A stretch of 64,000 nt of DNA from Microbulbifer rhizosphaerae (GCF_014191725.1 NZ_JACHWZ010000009.1:124001-188000), one strand, 5' to 3'. Counted from the first letter of the stretch, positions 1 through 8,140 are shown. The notes: generated by a model from the letters alone, not told the origin. Numbers and translations: made by a program.

Positions 1-1
1 C

Positions 2-1432
2 TCTCTCAGTTACGAAGCGGAATACCTGAAGCAGGAGGCGCCTTTCGACCGCGGCATCGTCGCCATCGACGGAGATCCCAGCAAAGTACCGGTTTCCAAC
101 TTCTACGGCGAACCCGGGGACGGCCCGACTGAAATCGATGCCACCGGCCACCAGCTGGTCCTGCAGCACGACCTGAACGACAACTGGTTTATCCTCGCCG
201 GCGCCAACTATCGGGCATCCTCCTTCGAGGGCTGCTCCACAGATCCCGAGCTCTCCGGCGGGCGCCAGCTGCTCAACAACGACGGCCAGCCCCTTTCGCG
301 CCAGCGCCGCTGTCGCGATTTCGATGCCACCGATACATCCGGCCGCATCGAACTGTCCGGCTCTTTTGAAACCGGTGCGCTCACCCATCACACGATCGTG
401 GGCAGCGACACCTACGAATATGAACTCGAATCCCTGCAGGACCGCTGGCGCGTCGACTGGGATTCCGGTGACAGGACCTACTCGGTGGATGTATTCAACC
501 CGGTATATGGCCAGGTTGCGCCGGAAGGCTCGCCGCTGGCCAACAGGCTGGAAGAGCAGAGCGCCTGGGGCCTTTACTTCCAGGACCAGATCGACCTGGG
601 CGAACACTGGAAAGTACTGCTGGGCCTGCGCTATGACGACTTCAGCCAGGACATTGAAAACCGCCTGTCGGGAGTGAATAGCCGCCAGTCCCAGACGGCC
701 ACCAGTCCGCGCGCCGGCCTGGTATATGAAGCCAGCGACACCCTGTCCGTCTATGCGAGTTATTCGGAAGGCTTCCGCCCCAACAGCGGAGCGGATTTCT
801 TCGGCACCGCCTTTGAACCGGAGGAGAGCAAATCCTACGAAGTGGGTACAAAACTGGTTGCACTCGACGGCGCCCTGAGCAGTACCATCGCGCTCTTCAA
901 AATGGAAAAATCCAATATTCTCACCGCCGATCCCGCACACTCCGGATTTTCCGCCGCCCTTGGTGAAGCGGAGAGCCAGGGGGTTGAAATCGATATCACC
1001 GGTGACCTGACCGACACCTTGCGGATGCTGTTCAACTACGCCTATGTCGATGCCGAAACCACCAATGACATCACCAACGCAGACTGGGGCGTGGACATCC
1101 CCGCCGGAAGCCCGCTGATCAACATCCCGGAAAACAGCGCCAACCTGATGCTGGTGAAAAGCTTTACCATCGGTGGCAAAGCCTCCACCTTCGGCACCAG
1201 CGTGAACTATGTGGACGACCGCCTGGGGGAAACCATCGATCCAAGCTATACCCTGCCTTCCTACACACTGGTCAACCTGCTGGGCTCCTACCAGGCCACC
1301 GACAAGCTGAAATTGACCATGAACGTCGATAACCTGCTCGACGAGGAATACTACGTGAGTTCCTATCACAAACTCTGGACCATGCCTGGCTCGCCGCTGA
1401 CCTGGACGCTGGGAGCCACCGTTAGCCTCTGA
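2..1432 (+). CDS. TonB-dependent siderophore-type receptor, 3' part
   Basis: This is the last ~476 residues of an outer-membrane TonB-dependent receptor; the gene begins before the window and the frame is open from base 2. Visible are alternating amphipathic beta strands, an extracellular-type loop with two cysteines (about residues 78 and 99 of the visible part), and the ferric-siderophore receptor pattern around FRPNSGADFFG and ESKSYEVGTK. The last residues are TLGATVSL, so the usual terminal aromatic residue is absent. It probably imports a ferric siderophore using TonB energy. The internal ATG at 398 is not a start, because the frame continues upstream with receptor-like sequence. The exact substrate cannot be read. 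Confidence 0.9.
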   Translation, partial: SLSYEAEYLKQEAPFDRGIVAIDGDPSKVPVSNFYGEPGDGPTEIDATGHQLVLQHDLNDNWFILAGANYRASSFEGCSTDPELSGGRQLLNNDGQPLSRQRRCRDFDATDTSGRIELSGSFETGALTHHTIVGSDTYEYELESLQDRWRVDWDSGDRTYSVDVFNPVYGQVAPEGSPLANRLEEQSAWGLYFQDQIDLGEHWKVLLGLRYDDFSQDIENRLSGVNSRQSQTATSPRAGLVYEASDTLSVYASYSEGFRPNSGADFFGTAFEPEESKSYEVGTKLVALDGALSSTIALFKMEKSNILTADPAHSGFSAALGEAESQGVEIDITGDLTDTLRMLFNYAYVDAETTNDITNADWGVDIPAGSPLINIPENSANLMLVKSFTIGGKASTFGTSVNYVDDRLGETIDPSYTLPSYTLVNLLGSYQATDKLKLTMNVDNLLDEEYYVSSYHKLWTMPGSPLTWTLGATVSL

Positions 1433-1580
1433 GCCGGCTGGCTGAGAGCGGAATGCCGGCGGGCCGCAATGCCCGCTGGTATTGATTCAATCAAGCCCTT
1501 CGATGACAATGAGGGCACACTCTGCGCAAAGGCAGGATGCCCAGCAACAGGGCAAAGTCCCGGAACCTATGCAGGTTTCG

Positions 1581-2000
1581 TTAGCCGCTGCCTCTGAGAA
1601 ATGACCTGAATGCAAAGTAAGAAACCAGGCCGCAAACGACTGCCCCGATACCGAAAAGAATCCTGTGAAACGGGATTCCGGACAGAAAAGAAAGAAAAGC
1701 AACACTTCCACTAGCTCCGGAATCATCAGCAAACAAAGAAACCCAGCCAAAAATGGAACCTAGTACCAACGAAATAACAGTTGCCGATAAGGCGTTCCAT
1801 CTACCGGCGTTCCTTACCATTACCGTAATGCCGGCAACAGTAAACGCGATACCTGCAGCAAAGAAGATCCAGTTAGGCGCATTCTTTGCTGAATTTTCAG
1901 GCGTCAATATTTCTAACCCTCTGAGGATTAGAAAAACTCCTGCAAATAGCGCTGAACCAACCAGAAATGCCCTGTCTTTAAATTTAAATTCTTCGCTCAT
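1581..2000 (-). CDS. small four-helix membrane protein, unknown function
   Basis: A 139-residue protein with four hydrophobic segments (roughly residues 12-33, 45-63, 70-92 and 113-132) and short hydrophilic ends. It is probably an inner-membrane protein. I chose the ATG at 2000 because AGGTG lies 10 bases upstream; an in-frame ATG at 2021 would add seven residues. A longer open frame reaches 2255 but that extension looks non-coding. I do not recognise the family. Codon use is more AT-rich than in the receptor gene next to it. Confidence 0.6.
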   Translation of the reverse strand: MSEEFKFKDRAFLVGSALFAGVFLILRGLEILTPENSAKNAPNWIFFAAGIAFTVAGITVMVRNAGRWNALSATVISLVLGSIFGWVSLFADDSGASGSVAFLSFLSGIPFHRILFGIGAVVCGLVSYFAFRSFLRGSG

Positions 2001-2305
2001 ATTCGCGTAACACCTGTTCATGGTTTGCCGGGAGCTTCCTGGTGGACTTTCGATAGTGTATCGCACTGGTAACGTACTCGATTTGCCAGTGTAGTGTTCC
2101 ATCCTGTTTGGAACTAAAACGACAGTTGGCACGAATGACCTTCTTAACTCAGATTCCTGTTCTTTCATCAATACTGAGAGCGAGAGGATTATACCTGATG
2201 AGGCGAAGAACTTTTTAAACCCTCGCGGGTCATATCTGCAACCCCGCCCGATCATCAGTTGTCCTTCGATACAGGACTTTGACCAGCTCCACTGCGGAAA
2301 GCACT
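2001..2305. other. intergenic region between divergent genes
   Basis: About 300 bases between the divergent membrane-protein and TonB-like genes. It should contain both promoters, but I see no convincing pair of -35/-10 boxes and no palindrome. No coding frame here has protein-like composition. Confidence 0.4.
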
Positions 2306-3004
2306 GTGATACCGATGGACTTCAGCACAACAATTCCTTTGCGCACCGGCAGCGAGACATCGGATACCTGGCGTCTGGCGATTTCTTTGACTATTGCGCT
2401 TGGCGTGCACGCAGCGCTGATCACCATTCCAGTATCACTGGTTCCACTGCTTCCAGGGACGGCGGCAAGCAATAAATATCCACTCAAAATTATTTTGTTA
2501 AGCAGTAAGAATACTGAAGCCTCACAAGCACCAAACACCGACCATCCTACCACCCCGGCGAAGCCCCGGAAGCCTGAACGCCGCAGTGCGGAAAAGTCCA
2601 ATAAGGCTGAGGCGGGACGACCTCCTGCTCCCTCCCGGCCCGATGCGGAGATACAGAGCAAGTCGACGCCCAAACCCGAGACCCCTTCGACGGCGGGCAC
2701 CAGGTCTATGGATATACCCGCTGATTCTGGGGCCAAAAGCCGGTCCACGGTTTTCGACCCGAAGCTGGAGAAGAAACTGGCTCGAGAGCGCAATAAAGTT
2801 CGCAAATTCAAGTCCAGAGATACCGAGTACACGACCACCACTGGTACCTTTGTTCAACAGGGGGATCGCTGTTGGGAAGTCAAAAAATCGGACCCCAGTG
2901 ACATGAGTAGTGAGTCAAGTCTGTGGTTCAGGATGAAATGCCCCAAGGCTTCCAGATCCGAGTCAGATATTGACCGGCTGGCAGAAAAATATGGAATTCC
3001 CTGA
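2306..3004 (+). CDS. TonB-like protein, single N-terminal membrane anchor
   Basis: About 232 residues. A single membrane helix (WRLAISLTIALGVHAALITI) near residues 22-45 is followed by a long proline-, serine- and lysine-rich stretch to about residue 150. A compact C-terminal part with two cysteines (GDRCWEV, MKCPKA) ends in DIDRLAEKYGIP. The layout is that of TonB-family energy transducers, but the usual TonB C-terminal fold is not evident, so receptor coupling is only a guess. I prefer the GTG at 2306, placed after GGAAAG; ATG 2315 is the alternative. It lies downstream of a TonB-dependent receptor gene, which fits a role in envelope transport. Confidence 0.55.
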   Translation: MIPMDFSTTIPLRTGSETSDTWRLAISLTIALGVHAALITIPVSLVPLLPGTAASNKYPLKIILLSSKNTEASQAPNTDHPTTPAKPRKPERRSAEKSNKAEAGRPPAPSRPDAEIQSKSTPKPETPSTAGTRSMDIPADSGAKSRSTVFDPKLEKKLARERNKVRKFKSRDTEYTTTTGTFVQQGDRCWEVKKSDPSDMSSESSLWFRMKCPKASRSESDIDRLAEKYGIP

Positions 3005-3077
3005 GCCCGTAGGGTGGATGAGAGTGCTTTTGGACACCCATCAAACGGCCCCTCGCTTCCTTGGGAGGTCCGGATAT

Positions 3078-3446
3078 TCACAAAGCTCCGGAATGGGTGT
3101 TCACGTTCGCCGGAATACGCAAGGGGGCTTTCAATAGCGCATTCAGAGAGAATGTTAATGCTTTGATTTCCAGCGCCTGCCAATCGTCCAGTATCGCTAG
3201 TTCTATCCCTGAAAAAAGTCGGGATGCCTTGATGCGCGTAGCAGTTTGGCGTTGTTCGACAAACCGCGCAATGGCCTGTTCGCTAATTGGCCTATCTTTT
3301 GACGGGCACTGATCAAACCAATCCGACATCACATCGGCAATGGACAGCGACTCGGCGGTGATGAAGTCGCACAGCCCCATGGATAGCCGTCTGGCGTTTT
3401 CGATAACTCCGCGCATAGTTGCTAACAGCTCGTCTATTTCGACCAT
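3078..3446 (-). CDS. hypothetical protein (122 aa)
   Basis: A soluble, helix-rich protein beginning MVEIDELLATMRGV. The start is strongly supported by a near-perfect ribosome site (AAGGAGGTGG) directly upstream of the ATG at 3446. The first 80 residues look like a folded helical domain; the last 30 are less protein-like and could be altered. I do not recognise a family. It is divergent from the small gene at 3785 across an AT-rich, palindrome-rich spacer, so the two may share control. Confidence 0.6.
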   Translation of the reverse strand: MVEIDELLATMRGVIENARRLSMGLCDFITAESLSIADVMSDWFDQCPSKDRPISEQAIARFVEQRQTATRIKASRLFSGIELAILDDWQALEIKALTFSLNALLKAPLRIPANVNTHSGAL

Positions 3447-3639
3447 ATCCCACCTCCTTGCAGGCTGACTGCTTCGTCAGCAAATAACTACCGCTGAAGC
3501 TTCGCCCAGGCTTGGCCTGTTGCCTTCTGCGGGAGAAAGCCACGAGCGTTCGATCCCCAAAGCAACACATAGTTCTCACTTACATCCACAGATGCTCCCA
3601 AACGGCGACCCTGAAAAAAGCTTATTATTCTATAAATTC

Positions 3640-3784
3640 ATACTCTTTTACGAAGAGACATTTATCAAAATATACGATATTGATCAATCAAAATACGCTA
3701 TTTTGATAAAACGGTGATAGCTATCATGCATTGAGAATATTCACAATACAGAGGGTGTTCACATGATCGATTGATAGCTCTACG
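3640..3784. promoter_or_regulatory. AT-rich palindrome array, probable operator region
   Basis: Within 120 bases there is a perfect 12-bp inverted repeat (TTTATCAAAATA at 3661-3672 with TATTTTGATAAA at 3699-3710), a central 10-bp palindrome ATTGATCAAT (3679-3688), and a perfect 12-bp palindrome TGATAGCTATCA (3715-3726). A related TTGATAGCT follows at 3772-3780. The array lies directly before the 89-residue gene at 3785 and behind the divergent gene at 3446. Clustered, related palindromes of this kind usually bind a dimeric repressor; which protein binds here is unknown. Confidence 0.5.
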
Positions 3785-4054
3785 ATGCAGGCGCTGACAA
3801 CTCGCGAAACGACGCTTTTGATAGAGGGTGGAGCCAAGGTTTCCAGCCTGAAGCTGGTCCGTGTGAGGCACGAAGGTAAACGCTATTACCAGATTGAATT
3901 TGTGTTGAGCGCTCGCGGTGCTGAAAAAGCTTCCCAGTTAATCACTACCCGAAATGAGCCACACCGCTGGGCGGACCTGAATCGAGCGGTAGCATTTGTC
4001 GAGCAACTGTTCCCGGGTAACAATGAAATCCGGTTGATCGTTAAAAATCGTTAG
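3785..4054 (+). CDS. hypothetical small basic protein (89 aa)
   Basis: Starts MQALTTRETTLL and contains a beta-rich segment (KLVRVRHEGKRYYQIEF) then a helix ending in FVEQLFPGN. The look is that of small plasmid- or island-borne proteins, but I cannot name a family. It immediately follows the palindrome array, so it may be the autoregulated product of that region. No strong ribosome site precedes the ATG. The block of gene debris begins five bases after its stop. Confidence 0.5.
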   Translation: MQALTTRETTLLIEGGAKVSSLKLVRVRHEGKRYYQIEFVLSARGAEKASQLITTRNEPHRWADLNRAVAFVEQLFPGNNEIRLIVKNR

Positions 4055-4058
4055 CGAT

Positions 4059-4374
4059 TTAACCAGCAGTACTTCCACGATCAGCGCCACGCGCAACTGC
4101 GCGACCCGGACACCGGGCCACACCAGTATCTTCTGGCGACGATGTCCACAGCCCCGCCCGGCGCAGCCGCATGAAATCCTCCACATCCACCGGACGGCCA
4201 TCCACGCGCACCACACTCAGCAGTGGCTCCAGCGCCTCCCTGGATCTGGTGACCGCATTCTCCGCCGAGCCCGCCAGTGAACGGACCCAGCCTCTGTTTA
4301 GCCTTTGGGGTGATCGGCGCGCGCCTGAGCAGGCGGCCGGAGTGCTGACGAATGCCGGCACAGTCGTGGATCGA
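4059..4374 (-). pseudogene. unidentified coding debris
   Basis: GC-rich sequence whose minus strand has protein-like stretches such as EALEPLLSVVRVDGRPVDVE followed by DFMRLRRAG. The frame then appears to shift to RRQKILVWPGVRVAQLRVAL nearer the 3' end. There is no start or ribosome site, and it joins a broken M14 peptidase copy at 4375. I read it as a fragment of an unidentified gene, frameshifted or spliced by deletion. Confidence 0.4.
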
Positions 4375-4618
4375 GGCGACTTTTGATCGTCGGCGGAGGC
4401 GATGGGCCGCGCAGCCGCCGATTCCTGTCCCTCTTATCGGTGCGCCAACGCGTAGTCGATCGCCGCACACACCGCGACAGTCTGCGCGGTATTGCATTGC
4501 TCGGGAGTCGCGCGGGGGCTGTCGGGGTAGACCTCGGTGGTGGTCTTATAGACGCCCGGCGCGACCACCGGCGAGCCGATGATCTCGCCGTTGCCATCGG
4601 CCGGGGCGATATGGGTGA
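4375..4618 (-). pseudogene. 3' fragment of the M14-family peptidase gene, with internal deletion
   Basis: This stretch repeats 6245-6566, the 3' end of the intact M14 peptidase gene plus its downstream flank. The minus strand reads HIAPADGNGEIIGSPVVAP and then jumps to KTTTEVYPDSPRATPEQ, losing about 18 codons present in the intact gene. It ends in the same DYALAHR stop. No 5' part exists, so it cannot encode a working enzyme. Confidence 0.85.
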
Positions 4619-4672
4619 GCCCATTCATTCACAAGGAAAAAGGCTTGACAACCGATTTTCTGCCAAAAACGA

Positions 4673-4816
4673 TTACGGTTTCTTCACTTCAGAACGGGCT
4701 TTATTGTTATCGCTTTTAGTTCGTTGAGCGGTAGCCTGTGGTTTTACCTTGTTGAGGATCAGCGCTTGCTTGGCGCTTCTGATCGCCTGAGTGTCATTTG
4801 TTTCACTGCTCATCAT
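4673..4816 (-). CDS. tiny charged ORF (47 aa), translationally coupled
   Basis: Reads MMSSETNDTQAIRSAKQALI and continues lysine-rich to ARSEVKKP. Its start (4816, or 4813) lies inside the end of the upstream tiny ORF, overlapping it by about 14 bases, a typical coupling arrangement. It is hydrophilic with no membrane segment. Unknown function; it could be a nucleic-acid-associated or antitoxin-like peptide, but nothing shows this. Confidence 0.4.
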   Translation of the reverse strand: MMSSETNDTQAIRSAKQALILNKVKPQATAQRTKSDNNKARSEVKKP

Positions 4817-4979
4817 CTTCAGCCTGTTTTTTCATTTTATCTTTCGACAGCGGTCCTGCGGAAACACCGCCTTCATCATCTGGTGAATACGGGGGAGTAA
4901 CATTTTTCTTTAACGCTTTCTTGGCCTTCTCTCTGAGAAGTTTTTCTTCCTCAGACATTTTACGATCATCATCTTTCAT
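4803..4979 (-). CDS. tiny charged ORF (58 aa)
   Basis: Reads MKDDDRKMSEEEKLLREKAK and continues to KKQAEDDEQ: strongly charged, probably helical first, then a Gly/Pro-rich linker. The start is three bases after the stop of the GNAT-like gene, with the ribosome site GAGGTG formed by that gene's last codons. The tight spacing and the next overlapping ORF make a three-gene operon likely. No family recognised. Confidence 0.5.
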   Translation of the reverse strand: MKDDDRKMSEEEKLLREKAKKALKKNVTPPYSPDDEGGVSAGPLSKDKMKKQAEDDEQ

Positions 4980-4982
4980 AAT

Positions 4983-5546
4983 TCACCTCAACACCTTAAA
5001 AAGGTAGTCTGGAAAGTGCTCCGCTCCTGTCGACTCTACATAAGTAAAATCGAGGCTCTCATAATATCCAATTAGCGCTCTAGCGGGCCTCATGATCCTT
5101 AGTTCTTTAGCGCCCAATATTCCAGCATACGCGGTGGCATTCATTATTGTAATAGGTACTACTCGCCTTGGGCCCAATGGATTTCCCGCTCGCGGAGCAC
5201 CTTCGATAAGCTCGATCCTCATTCTGGTACTGGCATAAGACGGACGACCATAAGACAGCCCGCAGAGCTTATCGTCATACCAAATTGATAGTTCGAAGCG
5301 CTTTGGGTGGCGTTGGCGATAAATTTTGGCCGCTTCGCTCCAACTCCATTCGGCTCGCGGCCGAGAACACTCATGGTCAAGCCATGTCTCCGAACATCTC
5401 AATGCCTCCGAATCGATTCCCGCCAATCGAATACTCGCATAATCATGATATATTTCCGAAAGATTCTCGGAAGTTACCTCTCGAGCAATTGACCGCAATT
5501 GTTCAAAACGCTTCGATGCATTTAAAAATCCAGACGGTGAAATCAT
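4983..5546 (-). CDS. GNAT-like acetyltransferase (187 aa)
   Basis: The sequence has a GNAT-like pattern: substrate-side helices, a central strand pair (RFELSIWYDDKLCGLSYG, about residues 83-100), and a C-terminal part (MRPARALIGYYESLDFTYV, about residues 153-171) typical of the last GNAT helix and strand. The usual acetyl-CoA loop R/QxxGxG/A is replaced by APRAGNPLGPRRVV, so activity is uncertain. The ATG at 5546 has GGAG seven bases upstream; the GTG at 5552 is too close to it. It leads a likely operon with two tiny charged ORFs, and is more AT-rich than the core genes. Confidence 0.6.
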   Translation of the reverse strand: MISPSGFLNASKRFEQLRSIAREVTSENLSEIYHDYASIRLAGIDSEALRCSETWLDHECSRPRAEWSWSEAAKIYRQRHPKRFELSIWYDDKLCGLSYGRPSYASTRMRIELIEGAPRAGNPLGPRRVVPITIMNATAYAGILGAKELRIMRPARALIGYYESLDFTYVESTGAEHFPDYLFKVLR

Positions 5547-5732
5547 TCGCACACTCCTTGTTTACTGCGCCGGCCAATGAGAATGTCATTTAAATCTTAA
5601 TTAACCGTCGTTTCAAGTAATAGTCAATAGCCTACCCACAGCAGAAAATCGCCAAATAGTACGATTGAACCAATTAAGGCGGCATGGTACGTGAAACAGC
5701 GGATCAACATCCCCGACCGCGACTTAGCAACT

Positions 5733-5960
5733 CTATAAATTCTTCAAGTCCGTTTCCAATTCGCCCTCATCGTAGTTGATGAACTGACCGTACTTACCCA
5801 AGATACCGTGGAACTCAATTTCTGAGGTACCAGTAATTTTTCCTCCCTGAACACCGTTGATTTTTTCCAGCTTGTATAGAGCTATCGCCAAGACCTCTAG
5901 CAACTCTTTCTCGTCAAGACCTAAACACTCGGCAACTTCATCATTCACGTCCAATTTCAT
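5733..5960 (-). CDS. UPF0175-like small protein
   Basis: 75 residues starting MKLDVNDEVAECLG, with ATG at 5960 after AAGGGGGGTGG. The pattern LALYKLEKINGVQGGKITG then EFHGILGKYGQ and NYDEGELETDL matches UPF0175 proteins, which often carry an antitoxin-like helix-turn-helix. No toxin gene is adjacent. A decayed copy lies at 9925-10121, so this gene has been duplicated or brought in twice. Confidence 0.65.
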   Translation of the reverse strand: MKLDVNDEVAECLGLDEKELLEVLAIALYKLEKINGVQGGKITGTSEIEFHGILGKYGQFINYDEGELETDLKNL

Positions 5961-6000
5961 AAACCACCCCCCCTTGGAGAGAATCACACTTCAATCGTTT

Positions 6001-6260
6001 CGCGCCACTCTAAAAATGTTGAGCTTACCCGCGCGCAGTTTCTGCAGCGCGATCCTGGCCAAATCGCGGCTCACGGCGACATCGGTACTGCACTCCTTCA
6101 CCTTGATCGAGCCCACCTGATCGCCGGCGATGCCATCTTCCCAGGTCAGGGCACCGAGGATGTCACCAGGGTCCGGTCGCGATCGCGCTGCTCGAGGCCG
6201 TCATGCAGGGCCAGGGCACTGAAGCCGTACTCGCCCAGGGTATCGGCGACTTTTGATCGT
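6001..6260 (-). pseudogene. dbpA: dbpA (DEAD-box RNA helicase) remnant with internal deletion
   Basis: On the minus strand two blocks of DbpA can be read. First is the helicase motif region KVADTLGEYGFSALALHDG then LEQRDRDR, and next, in another frame, GDILGALTWEDGIAGDQVG, IKVKECSTDVAVSRD and LRAGKLNIFRVAR, the C-terminal 23S-rRNA-hairpin-binding domain. The sequence between them is deleted, as is the entire N-terminal half. The 5' end of the remnant abuts the flank of the M14 peptidase gene. It is clearly non-functional. Confidence 0.85.
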
Positions 6261-6566
6261 CGATGGAGGCGATCCGCCGGCCGGGCCGGGCCGCGCTAGG
6301 CCGCGCAGCCGCCGATTCTTGCACCTCTTATCGGTGCGCCAACGCGTAGTCGATCGCCGCACACACCGCGACAGTCTGCGCGGTATTGCATTGCTCGGGA
6401 GTCGCGCGGGGGCTGTCGGGGTAGACCTCGGTGGTGGTTTTGTAGGGGGCGCTGGTGATGCTCGCGCAAAGAGCGAGCTCCTTGAGCGGGTACTCAATGA
6501 CGCCCGGCGCGACCACCGGCGAGCCAATGATCTCGCCGTTGCCATCGGCCGGGGCGATATGGGTGA
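6245..6566. repeat. direct repeat copy of 4375-4618
   Basis: The 3' end of the M14 gene and about 80 bases beyond it are shared with 4375-4618. Both copies begin at the same junction, GGCGACTTTTGATCGTCG, although different gene debris sits beyond it (dbpA here, an unknown gene at 4059-4374). The other copy lacks an internal part, mostly one 54-bp in-frame block and a short GC-rich piece in the flank. Confidence 0.8.
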
Positions 6567-7251
6567 CCTGCTCCACCGCCGCGATCACCGCCTGCTGGAA
6601 CCCGGACTGCGGGTTCTCGCTGTCGTCGACCAGATAGAAGCCGTCGGGTATCCCGCCCGGCGCGAACGGTTTGCCGTCGCGGGCGGCCAGCGCGGGGCGG
6701 AACTCGGTTTCGTCGGTATCGGTGGTCTCGTGCAGGTCGATATGCAACAGCGCACGATCGCGGACGGGCGCCACCAGTCGCATCAGCGCCGCCGACTCCT
6801 CGGCCGGACTGCCCTCGCGGAACGAGCGGTTCGGGTCGACTGCGTGCGGGTTCCAGCGATGGATACGCTCGTAGGCCCAGGGGCTGACACAGGGCGCGAC
6901 CAGCAGGTTGACGCGGCCTGCGTAATCCAACCCATGCTGTTCGACGAACTGCAGCGCGCCGTGTACACCGCTGGTTTCGTAGCCGTGCACGCCGCCCGTC
7001 ACCAGCACCACGGGCAGGTCGTCGCGCCAGTCGCGGCTGCGGATCGCGAACAGCGGATAGCTGTCGGGGCCATAGCCCAGACGGCCGTACTCTTCCACGT
7101 CGAAGCGCGGGCGCAGGCGCTCGATCACACTCAATACGTCCGACTCGTAGCTGCGTTGACGGGTCTGTCGCGACAACCACTCGGCGCGCTCCGCGTCGCC
7201 CCAGGGAGTGCCGGGGGTGCCGATTGGATAGGATGCGGGGGCCGTGTTCAT
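6328..7251 (-). CDS. M14-family zinc carboxypeptidase-like protein
   Basis: 307 residues. Zinc ligands are visible in GGVHGYETSG (HxxE, about residues 87-96) and HIDLHET (about residue 172-178); a candidate catalytic glutamate is in TTTEVYPD (about residue 272). This fits cytoplasmic M14 peptidases and the aspartoacylase/succinylglutamate desuccinylase branch, which hydrolyse a C-terminal or N-acyl amide bond. The substrate is unknown. The ATG at 7251 follows GGAG by about 10 bases. There is no signal peptide. Its 3' end is partially duplicated at 4375-4618 and its downstream side is gene debris, so it sits at the edge of a rearranged zone. Confidence 0.8.
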   Translation of the reverse strand: MNTAPASYPIGTPGTPWGDAERAEWLSRQTRQRSYESDVLSVIERLRPRFDVEEYGRLGYGPDSYPLFAIRSRDWRDDLPVVLVTGGVHGYETSGVHGALQFVEQHGLDYAGRVNLLVAPCVSPWAYERIHRWNPHAVDPNRSFREGSPAEESAALMRLVAPVRDRALLHIDLHETTDTDETEFRPALAARDGKPFAPGGIPDGFYLVDDSENPQSGFQQAVIAAVEQVTHIAPADGNGEIIGSPVVAPGVIEYPLKELALCASITSAPYKTTTEVYPDSPRATPEQCNTAQTVAVCAAIDYALAHR

Positions 7252-7488
7252 ATCGCTTGTTCTCCACTGATGACCGAGGTTGGCGGGTATTCTAACACTC
7301 GGCCCGAAACGCCGCGAAGGCGGTCAAGCCGGCGCCGCCCGCCTAAGCCACACGGTGATCAAATTCAAATGTTCATAAGTGCGTATTGCGCGTCGGTCAG
7401 GCTGTGAGTAACATCGGTCCGACTAAAGGATCAGCCCGGCAATAATAGAAGAAGCTTGTAGTATACCTCCTCCCCCTAAGCTGAAAAT

Positions 7489-7575
7489 ATGCCAATAGAA
7501 AAGTACAAAGGGTTGCTGGAAGAAATGGCACTTAGGGCTACACGAGTATTTAAGAAAGAAGGCAAAGCCGTATGA
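7489..7575 (+). CDS. 28-codon ORF, possible gene tail or leader
   Basis: Reads MPIEKYKGLLEEMALRATRV and then FKKEGKAV. Its stop overlaps the next start in ATGA, as in real operons. An in-frame stop just upstream prevents extension and no ribosome site is seen, so it may be the surviving tail of a longer gene. Function unknown. Confidence 0.3.
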   Translation: MPIEKYKGLLEEMALRATRVFKKEGKAV

Positions 7576-7805
7576 GTCAATTTAAACTTGAACTAGCGGA
7601 ATCCGAGTTAAAGATAGTGCTCGAAGCGCTTATGGAAATGGAAGCGCGCATGTCAAAAGTGTGCAACACATCCGATGACGAAGATGAAGTGGCAGACATT
7701 GGAAATGATCTTATTGAGGTTCGACTTCTTTTAAACCCACTAAAAGAAAATGCGGTTGAAAAATTTGGAGAAGGCATTCTCAATTTTTCCCGAGAGCCAT
7801 TATAG
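7572..7805 (+). CDS. hypothetical acidic protein (77 aa)
   Basis: Starts MSQFKLELAESELKIVLEAL; helical and acidic with a DDEDEV stretch. It overlaps the 28-codon ORF by 4 bases (ATGA) and is followed two bases later by another small gene. AAGGC lies upstream of the ATG. The composition and setting resemble small immunity or antitoxin genes, but no family is recognised and no partner toxin is present. Confidence 0.5.
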   Translation: MSQFKLELAESELKIVLEALMEMEARMSKVCNTSDDEDEVADIGNDLIEVRLLLNPLKENAVEKFGEGILNFSREPL

Positions 7806-7807
7806 GA

Positions 7808-8140
7808 TTGAATATCAGTAATCAGGGAGGCAAAGTACTCTCTATAATTGGGTACAAGTATCCGGAAGAAGAGACCATTCTCCTTCACTACGCCGACAAA
7901 ATGAGGGATGGGAAAGCGAGATCTATCCTCGAAAATCGCGGTATAAAAGACAGCCGCGAAGTAGAAGCCTTATCCACTTTCTACTGGAGGATGCTGGATG
8001 TGATGGCTGATGACGGCGGCAAAGGTGTCCCGATACTGGAGCGGGAGGGAATCGAAGCTTGGGCGGAATACATATTTCATTCGCTAAACGGCTATTTCGT
8101 GAGTAACGGCTATGAAGCTGAGCGGGACAAGGGTCAGTAA
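7808..8140 (+). CDS. hypothetical protein (110 aa, TTG start)
   Basis: Likely starts at TTG 7808, two bases after the preceding stop; the next in-frame ATG is about 32 codons later and would cut off well-formed sequence (IIGYKYPEEETILLHYADK). Mixed alpha/beta composition with a C-terminal helix (EAWAEYIFHSLNGYFV). No recognised family. It probably depends on translation of the upstream small gene. Confidence 0.45.
   Translation: MNISNQGGKVLSIIGYKYPEEETILLHYADKMRDGKARSILENRGIKDSREVEALSTFYWRMLDVMADDGGKGVPILEREGIEAWAEYIFHSLNGYFVSNGYEAERDKGQ

Noticed and set aside
5733-5960. Toxin-antitoxin pair with the UPF0175-like gene
   Set aside because: No adjacent toxin-like ORF on either side; only dbpA debris and a non-coding gap.
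6253-7407. 384-codon plus-strand ORF
   Set aside because: Mirror of the M14 peptidase gene, whose zinc motifs and ribosome site are on the minus strand.
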